DNA of 64,000 bases. Origin: an uncultured Bacteroidales bacterium (GTDB lineage: Bacteria; Bacteroidota; Bacteroidia; Bacteroidales; UBA4417). How positions within the stretch are numbered: the first letter of the stretch is position 1; the number at the start of each line of letters is the position of its first letter. The notes beneath the pieces are model-generated. The model saw nothing but the letters and a program-made list of their open reading frames with translations. It was not told the origin of the DNA and searched no databases. The translations under genes and the position numbers were made by a program. Shown here piece after piece: positions 1 through 8,270 of this stretch. The stretch lies in NCBI GenBank assembly GCA_903879715.1, contig CAIRMR010000071.1, positions 1 through 64,000 of the forward strand. The letters run 5' to 3'.

Positions 1-288
1 CGATTTAATTTTAATTTTAAATTTACCGACTCTGATGCAGGGCCTACATGGGGATTCAATGTTTTTTGCCTAGCCAGCGCAAGGTTATCATGGGTGTCGG
101 GGTAGCCGTTGAGCAGCTTTTTGCACTGTATATTCCCTTTTCAGTTATCCGGGGATTATGTGGTGGCAGACTTTGAACAACAATTTATTCCTATACTTGC
201 CAGAACGGCGGCCGTTAGTGGCAAGCGTGTCGCCGCAGAATCAACCTCATAATTACGACTGAAAATAATTTCATAAGTGCTTATTTTG
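1..288. other. left edge, no gene recognised
   Basis: No convincing gene is visible before the GNAT-like gene. A minus-strand frame stays open from about position 140 to the window edge but has an in-frame stop just before it and no usable start. It could be the tail of something decayed. Nothing in it is recognisable. Confidence 0.4.
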
Positions 289-296
289 TATCTTTG
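289..296 (+). promoter_or_regulatory. -7 box (TATCTTTG) for GNAT-like gene
   Basis: TATCTTTG fits the Bacteroidota TAnnTTTG -7 consensus and ends five bases before the ATG at 301. The transcription start would fall at about the start codon, which suggests a leaderless or nearly leaderless mRNA. No clear -33 TTG is present. Confidence 0.4.
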
Positions 297-300
297 TTTA

Positions 301-828
301 ATGAAAACGCCAGAGAAAATAGGACTTGATTTTGAGGTTGACAAACTGACCAATTCCATCGAAAATATTATTACAGGAGACAGTTTTGCAACAGATATCA
401 CAATTATTTCAATTTCGGACCTCAAGACAGTTATCAAGAAAAACGGCTGGCAATTTGACTGGAAATTAGAATTAAAACAACCTGAAAGAGATGTCTACAA
501 GCTGACTATTGTGAATAATCAATCTGTTGTTCAAGGACTAATAAGCCTAGAAGTAAAGTCCGATCATGTTTATATGCACCTGCTTGAAAGTGCGCCTTTT
601 AACAAGGGAAAAACCAAAGTGTATGCTGGTGTTCCTGGTAATTTAGTTGCTTTCGCTTGTAAACTTGCTTTTCAACGAGGACATGAAGGCAATGTGTCCT
701 TTTTCTCTAAAACACAATTAGTTCAACACTATATTGAAACTTTAGGGGCTGTGCACATAGGCGGACGAATTATGATAATTGATACTAATGCAGCATTAAA
801 ACTCATCAATAAATATTTTCCCAAATGA
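301..828 (+). CDS. GNAT-like acetyltransferase-fold protein
   Basis: Protein of 175 residues. The ATG at 301 is preferred over one 24 bases upstream because the -7 promoter box lies between them. The middle and C-terminal part (ISLEVKSDHVYMHLLESAP, then VYAGVPGNLVAFACKLAF and a GAVHIGGRIMIID end) has the strand-helix order of a GNAT acyl-CoA-dependent acyltransferase: a central beta-strand, a glycine-bearing pyrophosphate loop, a helix, then a closing strand. The exact substrate is unknown. Its stop codon overlaps the start of a 56-residue partner gene, so the two are translationally coupled. The pair could be a metabolic enzyme with a helper, or a toxin-antitoxin-like unit. The fold is an inference from pattern, not from a search. 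Confidence 0.6.
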   Translation: MKTPEKIGLDFEVDKLTNSIENIITGDSFATDITIISISDLKTVIKKNGWQFDWKLELKQPERDVYKLTIVNNQSVVQGLISLEVKSDHVYMHLLESAPFNKGKTKVYAGVPGNLVAFACKLAFQRGHEGNVSFFSKTQLVQHYIETLGAVHIGGRIMIIDTNAALKLINKYFPK

Positions 829-995
829 AAAATAAATCAAAAGAACTAGATGTGGATTTTATTGGTGGCGAAAATCCTATGACAAAGGAAGAAGAAAAAA
901 CTATCAGCGAATTTATAAAAGCTCAGAAATTGCTTAGGGTTAAGAAACAAATTCGAACCAATAAGACATCCCGACGGAGTAAGAGTATAGCTTAA
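825..995 (+). CDS. small hypothetical protein coupled to GNAT-like gene
   Basis: A 56-residue protein whose ATG overlaps the upstream stop codon (ATGA). The N-terminal half is acidic (KELDVDFIGGENPMTKEEEK). A helix-forming middle (ISEFIKAQKLLRVKKQ) follows, then a basic tail ending TSRRSKSIA. There is no signal peptide, cysteine or membrane segment. The size, charge split and four-base overlap resemble antitoxin-like or adaptor partners. I do not recognise the family with certainty. The overlap and normal codon use argue that it is a real gene. Confidence 0.6.
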   Translation: MKNKSKELDVDFIGGENPMTKEEEKTISEFIKAQKLLRVKKQIRTNKTSRRSKSIA

Positions 996-1091
996 TTCCG
1001 TTCGTTTCCTTTCAGAGAAAATAACGCCTGCCACTAATAAATAGGAATATGAGCAGCACGCAGTGCCCAGCGATTATTCCTGGTTGAACTA

Positions 1092-1134
1092 CATTTCGAC
1101 AAGCTCAATGCATCGCATTTCGACAAGCTCAATG
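1092..1134. repeat. tandem 19-base repeat, two copies
   Basis: CATTTCGACAAGCTCAATG occurs at 1092-1110 and again at 1116-1134, separated by five bases. The core TTCGACAAGCTCA resembles dispersed intergenic repeats of Bacteroidota. A related TTCGACTCCGCTCA core lies inside the hairpin at 50984-51009. No coding potential. Confidence 0.7.
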
Positions 1135-1176
1135 TAAGACATCCCGGTTAAATTCTGAAGAAAATAGTTTTTTTCT

Positions 1177-1605
1177 CTATGTACTTTCCGTCACATTTGA
1201 AATGCTATACATTGAATAACAATAAGATAACATTAATATATGAAATGGTAAAACCTCCACATCAGCAATGGAATGATACCATGATGTATGGTTTGAGTGA
1301 TGTTCCATATGGGTAATAAAGACTATCGGTTTTTTACCATTGTAGACAAATTTGCCGGCAATATTATTTTCCGGAACTTTGAGATTAAGCATCCGTTGGA
1401 ATTTTACCAGTACACCTGTCATCCCAAATCCGGAAGTTATAAGCATATCACCAGGCCCCGCATTTACATGCTCTTTAATAATGTGCTGTGCCTGGTGATA
1501 TGCCTTTGTCATCAACTGACCGCTTTCGCAGGTTTCGGCATGGGTATTGGCTACCCAAGGCCCTATGACATTCGATATTGCAAAAAAGGCATAACAACCT
1601 GGCTG
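1177..1605 (-). pseudogene. class V aminotransferase fragment
   Basis: The minus strand encodes the N-terminal third of a PLP-dependent class V aminotransferase of the cysteine desulfurase / isopenicillin epimerase type. Recognisable pieces are GPWVANTHAETCESG, TKAYHQAQHIIKEHVNAG, GDMLITSGFGMTGVLVKFQR and IVFITHMEHHSNHTSWYHS, ending with IADVEVLP at about 1240. Family members are normally 400-550 residues. The PLP-lysine half is missing and the reading frame ends in unrelated sequence (to 1177). Codons upstream of GPW stay open without a family-like start methionine. This is therefore a truncated remnant and presumably not functional. Confidence 0.8.
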
Positions 1606-1811
1606 GCGAGTTTGTAATGTGTACCGCTAAATTTGCCCACTGATCCCAGCAGCTGCGTGTTTATATCTACTGCGCATAGTAAAACCTTCTTCCCGGCATG
1701 CGTTTCTGAATGCCCGTCAGTACAAAGGAATATCAGGTTTGTGTGCCCGGCCAAAGTGTAAGAACAAGATCCGGCTATTTCGTTTTTTAAAAATCTGTAA
1801 AAAGGTAGCTT
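1606..1811. other. intergenic, possibly decayed coding sequence
   Basis: A 63-codon minus-strand frame at 1563-1754 (GKKVLLCAVDINTQLLGS) crosses this stretch in a different frame from the aminotransferase remnant. I cannot assign it. It may be more of the same decay. No promoter or terminator is evident. Confidence 0.3.
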
Positions 1812-2597
1812 TTATGTATTTACCATGTTGCCATCCATGATTTTTACATACACCTCACGACTAAAAAGATAAAGCCTGGCAGGACTATGAGCTACGCCAA
1901 CCTCTTTTTCATTTAAGGGTATCAGGTATTTCATACTCGCAAACTTTTTCCTGAAATTGCGTTTATCGAATGTTTTACCCAATATTACTTCATAAAGTTT
2001 TTGCATTTGTGAAAGTGTAAACTTCTCTGGCAGGAGATCGAAAGCGATAGGTTGGCTCAACAGTTCAAGCCGGAGATGTTCAAGTGCTCCTTTTAAAATT
2101 TCCATATGATCCATCACCAGGTCAATTACTTCATTAACCGGGCAGAATTTTACATTGTCATTTATAATCAGTTTTGTGCTGTTTAGTTCTGCCATATTAA
2201 GAAGCGAGTAATAGGCAATGGTAATTATATGTTCTTCAGTGCGGTCATTCTGCCGGAGCCATTCCAGGTCGTGTTCGTTTCTTTTAAGCCGGTTAGGTGA
2301 ACCAAAACTCCTGAATTGTTTCAGTTTTAAGTTGCTCAGACCCGTTTCTTCATGAAGGATTCGCCCGGCAGCATCGTCCAGGTCCTCATACATTCGTATT
2401 AAATCACCCGGAAGTTTAAGGTCGTGATAAACAATGCCTTCTTTTGTAAAATCCCTGTCAATCAGCAATACATTCAGATTTGTTAAGTCAAATCCGAATA
2501 CTACACAATCGACCGAAACATTAGGAATTAGCCCTGTTTGCATACATTGGATTTTGAAATCAACGGGTACTAGGTCAGAAAGATAAAAATTAATCAA
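1812..2597 (-). CDS. Nudix-domain / winged-helix transcriptional regulator (NrtR/AraR type)
   Basis: Protein of 261 residues. The N-terminal half is a Nudix domain (VSVDCVVFGFDLTNLNVLLI) whose box is degenerate: the usual REUxEExGU reads RILHEETGL, with Ile in place of the first catalytic Glu. That fits a sugar-nucleotide or sugar sensor better than a hydrolase. The C-terminal part (FTLSQMQKLYEVILGKTFDKRNFRKKF) is the winged helix found in NrtR-type regulators and in the Bacteroides arabinose regulator AraR. The start could instead be the Met at 2541, closer to the family norm. A -7 box at 2651-2658 supports transcription from just upstream. It lies near the glycosidase locus but on the opposite strand, so a role in controlling that locus is only a guess. 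Confidence 0.85.
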   Translation of the reverse strand: MINFYLSDLVPVDFKIQCMQTGLIPNVSVDCVVFGFDLTNLNVLLIDRDFTKEGIVYHDLKLPGDLIRMYEDLDDAAGRILHEETGLSNLKLKQFRSFGSPNRLKRNEHDLEWLRQNDRTEEHIITIAYYSLLNMAELNSTKLIINDNVKFCPVNEVIDLVMDHMEILKGALEHLRLELLSQPIAFDLLPEKFTLSQMQKLYEVILGKTFDKRNFRKKFASMKYLIPLNEKEVGVAHSPARLYLFSREVYVKIMDGNMVNT

Positions 2598-2650
2598 AGT
2601 GTCATCAGGAATAATTTATTTTTCCCCTGTACACGAATGATTCATAGTTA

Positions 2651-2658
2651 CAAAGGTA
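2651..2658 (-). promoter_or_regulatory. -7 box (TACCTTTG) for Nudix regulator
   Basis: The minus strand reads TACCTTTG, matching TAnnTTTG, about 55 bases upstream of the annotated start. No clear -33 TTG at the expected spacing. Confidence 0.4.
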
Positions 2659-2861
2659 CATGGTTCTGATAATTATCTTTGATAAAACAATCGGTTCTTA
2701 TAAAGCAGGTTATGATACCGGTATTCTTCCATGTAAAAGAGGTGAATGATTTGGATGGATTGTGCTTTTTCTGTGGTAGGCGACAACATATATATTCTGA
2801 AAATGCTTTGACATGACATCCTGGAAATCGCGCAGCATGATATAATTTTAGAACCTTCTTT

Positions 2862-3440
2862 CTACAATGCACCCGCCCGCACCCTGCTAAGCGATTCAGG
2901 TGTCATCAAAAGGTATGAGGCAATGTGATTGATAGAAGCGCGTTTAGCTGCCTGTGGAAATTCTGTTAAAAAACGATTGTACCGCTCCCTTGCTGTTTCA
3001 AATCTCCAGGAGTCTGCTTTTTCCTGTGATATACAAAGTGAATCCTCTAACATTTTACGCAGAAAGCTTGCCAGCAGACTGTATTTTTCAGTAAGTTCCA
3101 AAAGTTTTGAATATGGAATCAAATAGATTACTCCGTTTTCGAGCGCTTCAACGATAAGTCTCGTTGGTTCCTGCCTGAAGAGGCTTAATATACATACAGC
3201 ACATTGTTTTTCATTTGCAAAATGTTCTGTAATATCGTGCTTTCCTTTGAAATAAAACTGGCGCAGCATGCCAGATTCTATATAGTAGAAATCTGATGCA
3301 ATCATTCCTTCTCTTAATATAATCTCACCTTTATGGACTTCTTTTCTCTTAAGTATAGATGCTAATACTTCAACTTCTTCTTGTGGAAGGGGGAGAATGA
3401 TTTCGGTAAGGCTTTTAGCTACTGCAAGTTCTTCATTCAT
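2862..3440 (-). CDS. Crp/Fnr family transcriptional regulator
   Basis: Protein of 192 residues, the usual length for Bacteroidota Crp-like regulators. Residues about 20-125 form a cyclic-nucleotide-binding fold (KGEIILREGMIASDFYYIES, GMLRQFYF), but the canonical cAMP phosphate-binding cassette is absent, so the effector is unknown. The C-terminal 50 residues are a helix-turn-helix ending in the typical HIASYLLMTPESLSRVR recognition element. A -7 box sits 31 bases before the ATG. It is transcribed away from the GH3 gene, and the 155-base gap between them could hold shared control sites, but none is obvious. Confidence 0.9.
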   Translation of the reverse strand: MNEELAVAKSLTEIILPLPQEEVEVLASILKRKEVHKGEIILREGMIASDFYYIESGMLRQFYFKGKHDITEHFANEKQCAVCILSLFRQEPTRLIVEALENGVIYLIPYSKLLELTEKYSLLASFLRKMLEDSLCISQEKADSWRFETARERYNRFLTEFPQAAKRASINHIASYLLMTPESLSRVRAGAL

Positions 3441-3470
3441 TTCTCTATACTATTTTCAGAAGTCTAATTA

Positions 3471-3478
3471 CAAAGATA
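3471..3478 (-). promoter_or_regulatory. -7 box (TATCTTTG) for Crp/Fnr gene
   Basis: The minus strand reads TATCTTTG about 31 bases upstream of the start codon at 3440, the expected place for a short leader. Confidence 0.45.
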
Positions 3479-3595
3479 TCATTTTTAACCATGAAAGAAA
3501 TAACTGGATACAGATGCATTTTCTGATATAGATCAATTGAAAGAATTTGAGTAACATATAATTTAGACGCATCAAAAAAATAGCCCCAAACTACA

Positions 3596-5935
3596 ATGAA
3601 ACAAAGACTTTATATTGATATCCTACTCACTGCTGCGATTTTTGCAATTTTGCCAAAGGGTACTTTCGCTCAAATTGTCCCGCAGCTGGGAAAGGCTTCT
3701 ATTGGTGACGTTATAAAAGCGCTGTCAATCGAAGAGAAGGCTCATATTTTAACCGGAACCGGAATGCCGGGTTTTGGTGGAGATATGGCCGTAATAGGCG
3801 AAACCAGTTCCTTGGTTCCGGGTGCTGCGGGTACAACCTATCCTTTGCCACGATTAGGTATTCCGGCAATCGTTCTGGCTGACGGACCTGCCGGTTTACG
3901 GATTACTCCAATCCGCAAGGGTGATAAAAATACGTATTACTGTACAGGATTTCCAGTTGGCACCGTTTTGGCTTCGACCTGGAACACACAATTGGTGGAA
4001 GAAGTTGGTAAAGCCATGGGCAACGAGGCGTTGGAATATGGCGCCGATGTACTTTTAGCTCCTGCCCTTAATATTCACCGTAACCCGCTTTGCGGCCGTA
4101 ACTTCGAGTATTATTCCGAAGATCCTGTAATATCGGGAAAAATTGCTGCTGCCATGATCAAAGGAGTTCAAAGCAACGGTGTTGGAGTTTCTGTTAAGCA
4201 TTTTGCCGCCAACAACCAGGAAACAAACCGCATGAGTAATGACGTTCGGGTTTCGGCCAGGGCCATGCGCGAGATTTATCTGAAAGGTTTTGAAATCGCG
4301 GTTAAAGAGGCGCAACCCTGGACAGTAATGAGTTCGTACAACCATATCAATGGCACCTACACATCAGAAAGCAAGGATTTGTTAACCAGTATTTTACGGA
4401 ACGAATGGGGCTTTTCCGGGTTGGTTATGACCGACTGGTTTGGCGGCAGCAGTGCCGTGAAAGGAGTTGAGGCTGGCAACGATTTATTCGAACCTGGTCT
4501 ACCCAAGCAGTATGATGAACTGGTTGCTGCCATGAAAAGCGGAAAACTCTTAATGGATAATGTGGATGCCAGTATTCAGAGAGTTCTGGAACTTGTTCTG
4601 CGTTCACCACGTTTTAAAGGATACAAATACTCCAACAAGCCTGACCTGGTAGCTCATGCAGCAATTACTAGGCAATCAGCCGCTGAGGGAATTATTCTTC
4701 TAAAGAACAGTGGCGAAGCGCTTCCACTTCAGGCTTCAATTAAGAAAGTTGCTGCTTTTGGCATAACCTCCTACGATTTTATAGCGGGCGGAACAGGTTC
4801 GGGCGATGTAAATAAAGCCTACACGGTTTCATTAACCGACGGGCTCAAAAATGCAGGCTACAAAACCAGCAAGGAGATTGCGGAAGCTTACGCAGAACAC
4901 ATGGCTGCTGAAGCTGCAAAAGTTAAACCTGACGATGATCCATTAGCGAAGTTTCTGCCAAAAGCACGGCCTGATGAGTTTATTCCTTCTGCTGAAATGC
5001 TTGCCATAGCAGTAAAAACAAATGATGTGGCCATTATAACCATCGGCAGAATATCGGGTGAGTTTATCGACAGAAAACTGGAGAGAGACTTCAATCTTTC
5101 AGAAAACGAACAGGGACTTATCATCGCTGTTTGCAACGCGTTTCAGGGGGCAGGCAAAAAAGTTATCGTGATTCTGAACACAGGTGGCGTTATTGAAACG
5201 GCCAGCTGGAAATCAAAACCTGATGCCATCCTGCTTGCAGGCCAGGCCGGACAGGAAGGTGGCAACACGGTTGCTGATGCTCTTTCGGGTAAAGTTAATC
5301 CTTCGGGGAAACTAACAGATACCTATCCTGTCAATGCTTCAGATGCATGGTCGACAGAGAATTTCCCTATCGGGAAAAATGAAAAATTCAGCATGACCTC
5401 GCTGGGTGGTAAAAACGGTGAAGTTCAGAACGAGGTTCGGAATGTAGATTATACCGTATACGCGGAGGGTATTTTTGTAGGCTACCGGTTTTTCGATACC
5501 TATAAAGTTCCTATTTCTTACCCATTTGGATATGGACTATCTTATACTACCTTTGTTTACAGCAAAGCAAACCTCTCGGAAAACAACGGGGTGTATACTG
5601 CAACTATTGAAGTTAAAAACACCGGGAAATACGCGGGGAAAGAAATTGTACAACTTTATGTTGCCGCTCCTTCAGTAAAATACACCGAAAAACCGGCGAA
5701 AGAACTTAAGGCTTTTGCCAAAACCGCTGAACTTAAACCGGGTGAAAGCACCACCGTAACCCTGAATTTCTCAAAGAAAGACATCGCTTCTTTCAACACC
5801 CTGGAACTGGCATGGATAACAGATGCCGGTAAATACCAGGCAATTGTTGGCGCATCTTCCGCAGATATCAAGGCTGAATTGCCTTTTGAAATCACTATAA
5901 CCCAAGTCGTCGAAAAAGTTCATAAAGCCTTTTAA
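3596..5935 (+). CDS. glycoside hydrolase family 3 beta-glucosidase-like enzyme
   Basis: A 779-residue secreted enzyme with a Sec signal peptide ending at about FAQ (residue 26) and no lipobox cysteine, so probably periplasmic. The order is that of full-length GH3 proteins: N-terminal TIM barrel (ADGPAGLR, VKHFAANNQETNR), a C-terminal alpha/beta domain (GIILLKNSGEALPL, GRISGEFIDR) and an Fn3-like domain (GKEIVQLYVAAPSVKYTEKP). The nucleophile is predicted to be Asp280 in VMTDW. It is the first gene of the glycosidase cluster, with 184 bases to the GH42-type gene. It likely trims beta-linked oligosaccharides from their non-reducing end. The specific linkage cannot be read from sequence. Confidence 0.93.
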   Translation: MKQRLYIDILLTAAIFAILPKGTFAQIVPQLGKASIGDVIKALSIEEKAHILTGTGMPGFGGDMAVIGETSSLVPGAAGTTYPLPRLGIPAIVLADGPAGLRITPIRKGDKNTYYCTGFPVGTVLASTWNTQLVEEVGKAMGNEALEYGADVLLAPALNIHRNPLCGRNFEYYSEDPVISGKIAAAMIKGVQSNGVGVSVKHFAANNQETNRMSNDVRVSARAMREIYLKGFEIAVKEAQPWTVMSSYNHINGTYTSESKDLLTSILRNEWGFSGLVMTDWFGGSSAVKGVEAGNDLFEPGLPKQYDELVAAMKSGKLLMDNVDASIQRVLELVLRSPRFKGYKYSNKPDLVAHAAITRQSAAEGIILLKNSGEALPLQASIKKVAAFGITSYDFIAGGTGSGDVNKAYTVSLTDGLKNAGYKTSKEIAEAYAEHMAAEAAKVKPDDDPLAKFLPKARPDEFIPSAEMLAIAVKTNDVAIITIGRISGEFIDRKLERDFNLSENEQGLIIAVCNAFQGAGKKVIVILNTGGVIETASWKSKPDAILLAGQAGQEGGNTVADALSGKVNPSGKLTDTYPVNASDAWSTENFPIGKNEKFSMTSLGGKNGEVQNEVRNVDYTVYAEGIFVGYRFFDTYKVPISYPFGYGLSYTTFVYSKANLSENNGVYTATIEVKNTGKYAGKEIVQLYVAAPSVKYTEKPAKELKAFAKTAELKPGESTTVTLNFSKKDIASFNTLELAWITDAGKYQAIVGASSADIKAELPFEITITQVVEKVHKAF

Positions 5936-6119
5936 TACATGTTTTCTGGATGTCTCATTAAATATGCCTTTTCTGTTTTAGTTGCATCCTAAATAAAATA
6001 GATTTGAGATTCACCTGTAAATGCACCGTTTATGCAATTATAGAAAATTACTGAGTAGCCTGACTAAAAACACGAAAAATTCTTAGTGATCCATTGGGAA
6101 TAATTAGAAATAATCTATC

Positions 6120-8198
6120 ATGAGAAAATATTTCATTCTTTTTCTTCTTCTTCCTATGATGCAGGCTGTTATTGCACAGCAGGCAGGAGTACACCAGCTT
6201 CTTTATGGCGTAGCATATTACGATGAATACATGCCTTACGATCGCCTGGATAAGGATGTCCAAATGATGAAAGAGGCTGGTATCAATGTGGTTCGAATTG
6301 CCGAATCAACATGGAGTACCGTCGAACCGCAGGATGGGGTTTATGATTTTTCTCATATCGACAGGGTGTTAAATGCCATGGATAAAGCCGGAATAAAGGT
6401 AATTGTCGGAACGCCGACCTATGCGGTTCCAACATGGCTGGTAAAAAAATATCCTGATGTTTTAGCCATCACTCCACAAGGGCAAAACCAATACGGACCC
6501 AGGCAGAACATGGACATTTCGAATAAAAATTACAGGTTTTATGCCGAGCGGGTGATCAGGAAAATAATGGAGCATGTTAAAGACCATCCGGCGATTATCG
6601 GTTACCAGGTTGATAATGAGACAAAAGCGTATAACACGGCAGGCCCCGAAGTACAAAAACTTTTTGTAGAATACATGAAGGCGAAGTTTGGTTCACTCGA
6701 AAGTATTAATAAAGCTTTCGGGCTTGATTACTGGAGCAACCGGATCAACAGCTGGGCCGATTTTCCATCCATGGACGGATCTATTAACGCAAGCCAGAAT
6801 GCCGAGTTCGCCAAGTTCCAGCGCAAACTGGTTACAGATTTTTTAAGCTGGCAGGCTGCCATTGTAAACGAATATAAAAAACCCGGGCAGTTTGTAACCC
6901 AGAATTTTGATTTTGAATGGCGCGGATTTTCTTTCGGCATACAGCCGGAAGTGGATCATTTTGCTGCTGCCAAAGCCCTGGATATTGCCGGGGTAGATAT
7001 TTACCATCCAACACAGGACGCGCTTACAGGAACCGAGATTTCCTTTGGTGGTGATGTTACCCGCTCAATGAAATCGGGCAAAAATTACCTGGTGATCGAA
7101 ACTGAAGCGCAGGGTTTTGCCGAATGGGTGCCTTATCCCGGGCAATTGCGTTTGCAAGCATTCAGTCACCTGGCATCGGGCGCAAATATGGTTGAATACT
7201 GGCATTGGCATTCCATACATAATTCAGTTGAAACCTATTGGAAAGGACTTTTGAGCCATGATTTTGAGCCTAACCCAACCTATGATGAAGCAAAAACCAT
7301 AGGTAAAGATTTTCAGAAACTTAGCCCTCAGTTGGTTAATCTCAAAATTACGAATAACGTTGCGATTCTTTTCAGCAACGAAGCCTTGTCGGGATTTAAC
7401 CAGTTTAAATTTGGCTGGGGCAGCAAGGTAGGCTACAATGATATTCTTCGCGGTATGTATGATGCCCTTTACAGGATGAATGTTGGCGTTGATTTTGTTG
7501 ATCCTTCGTGTACGAATATAGAAGATTACAAACTCCTGGTCGTGCCGGCCTTATACGCAGCACCCGACAGTTTACTGGAACGTTTAAACCTTTTTGTGAA
7601 AAACGGCGGACATATTGTATATACTTTTAAAAGTGGTTTTTCGGATCAGAATGTAAAGGTAAGAACCAGCCGCCAGCCGGGAATTATCAGCGAAGCATGT
7701 GGAATAACTTACAGCCAGTTCACCGTTCCGCAAAATGTATCTTTAAAAGGCGACCCCTTTCAGGTAGGTAGTGAAAACAACAAACTGAATACCTGGATGG
7801 AATTAATTACTCCAACCACTGCGAAAGTACTTGCTTATTACGATCATCCGGTTTGGGGAAAATACGCGGCTATTACTCAAAACAGTTTTGGGAAAGGCTC
7901 GGCCACATATATTGGCTGCATAACAAGTAGTATTGTGATGGAAAAAATATTGGCCGGTGAAGTGAAAAATGCAGGTTTATGGGGTGACGATCAGAAGTTA
8001 TATTTCCCCATCATTACCAAAAAGGGAGTTAATGAACAGGGAAAAACTGTGCATTACTTTTTCAATTACTCTTCGGCACCAGCCGATGTCAGCTACACGT
8101 TTAAAAGCGGTCGCGAATTGTTGCTCAATAAAGCAGTGAATAAAAACAGTATGGTAGCGCTGGAACCCTGGGGTATCAGCATCATTGAAGAACAATAA
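6120..8198 (+). CDS. GH42-type beta-galactosidase-like enzyme
   Basis: A 692-residue protein with a signal peptide ending at about VIAQQ. Residues 28-390 form a GH42-like (beta/alpha)8 barrel that opens with YGVAYYDEYMP and the helix DVQMMKEAGINVVRIAESTW. The predicted acid/base is Glu167 in QVDNE and the nucleophile is Glu327 in VIETEAQ. A trimerisation-like alpha/beta domain follows (LVVPALYAAPDSLLERLN, NGGHIVYTFKSG), then a small C-terminal beta domain. Secreted GH42 homologues in Bacteroidota act on beta-galactosides or related beta-linked sugars. Here it sits between GH3 and GH30 genes, so it probably helps to break down the same glycan. Confidence 0.88.
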   Translation: MRKYFILFLLLPMMQAVIAQQAGVHQLLYGVAYYDEYMPYDRLDKDVQMMKEAGINVVRIAESTWSTVEPQDGVYDFSHIDRVLNAMDKAGIKVIVGTPTYAVPTWLVKKYPDVLAITPQGQNQYGPRQNMDISNKNYRFYAERVIRKIMEHVKDHPAIIGYQVDNETKAYNTAGPEVQKLFVEYMKAKFGSLESINKAFGLDYWSNRINSWADFPSMDGSINASQNAEFAKFQRKLVTDFLSWQAAIVNEYKKPGQFVTQNFDFEWRGFSFGIQPEVDHFAAAKALDIAGVDIYHPTQDALTGTEISFGGDVTRSMKSGKNYLVIETEAQGFAEWVPYPGQLRLQAFSHLASGANMVEYWHWHSIHNSVETYWKGLLSHDFEPNPTYDEAKTIGKDFQKLSPQLVNLKITNNVAILFSNEALSGFNQFKFGWGSKVGYNDILRGMYDALYRMNVGVDFVDPSCTNIEDYKLLVVPALYAAPDSLLERLNLFVKNGGHIVYTFKSGFSDQNVKVRTSRQPGIISEACGITYSQFTVPQNVSLKGDPFQVGSENNKLNTWMELITPTTAKVLAYYDHPVWGKYAAITQNSFGKGSATYIGCITSSIVMEKILAGEVKNAGLWGDDQKLYFPIITKKGVNEQGKTVHYFFNYSSAPADVSYTFKSGRELLLNKAVNKNSMVALEPWGISIIEEQ

Positions 8199-8270
8199 AA
8201 ACTGCGCCTTCTTAAGATAAGTCACCTGTAATTTGGGAACGTTCAATTTTAAAACAAAATCAGAAAAAAG

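Noticed and set aside
1092-1134. Possible CRISPR array
   Set aside because: Only two short repeats with a five-base gap, and no cas genes are nearby.
1563-1754. 63-codon minus-strand frame upstream of the aminotransferase remnant
   Set aside because: It is in a different frame from the recognisable remnant and shows no known motif. I treat it as decayed or chance sequence.
2648-2872. 74-codon minus-strand frame between the Nudix and Crp genes
   Set aside because: It overlaps the end of the Crp gene, its composition is unlike that of the neighbours and it has no recognisable motif. Likely chance.
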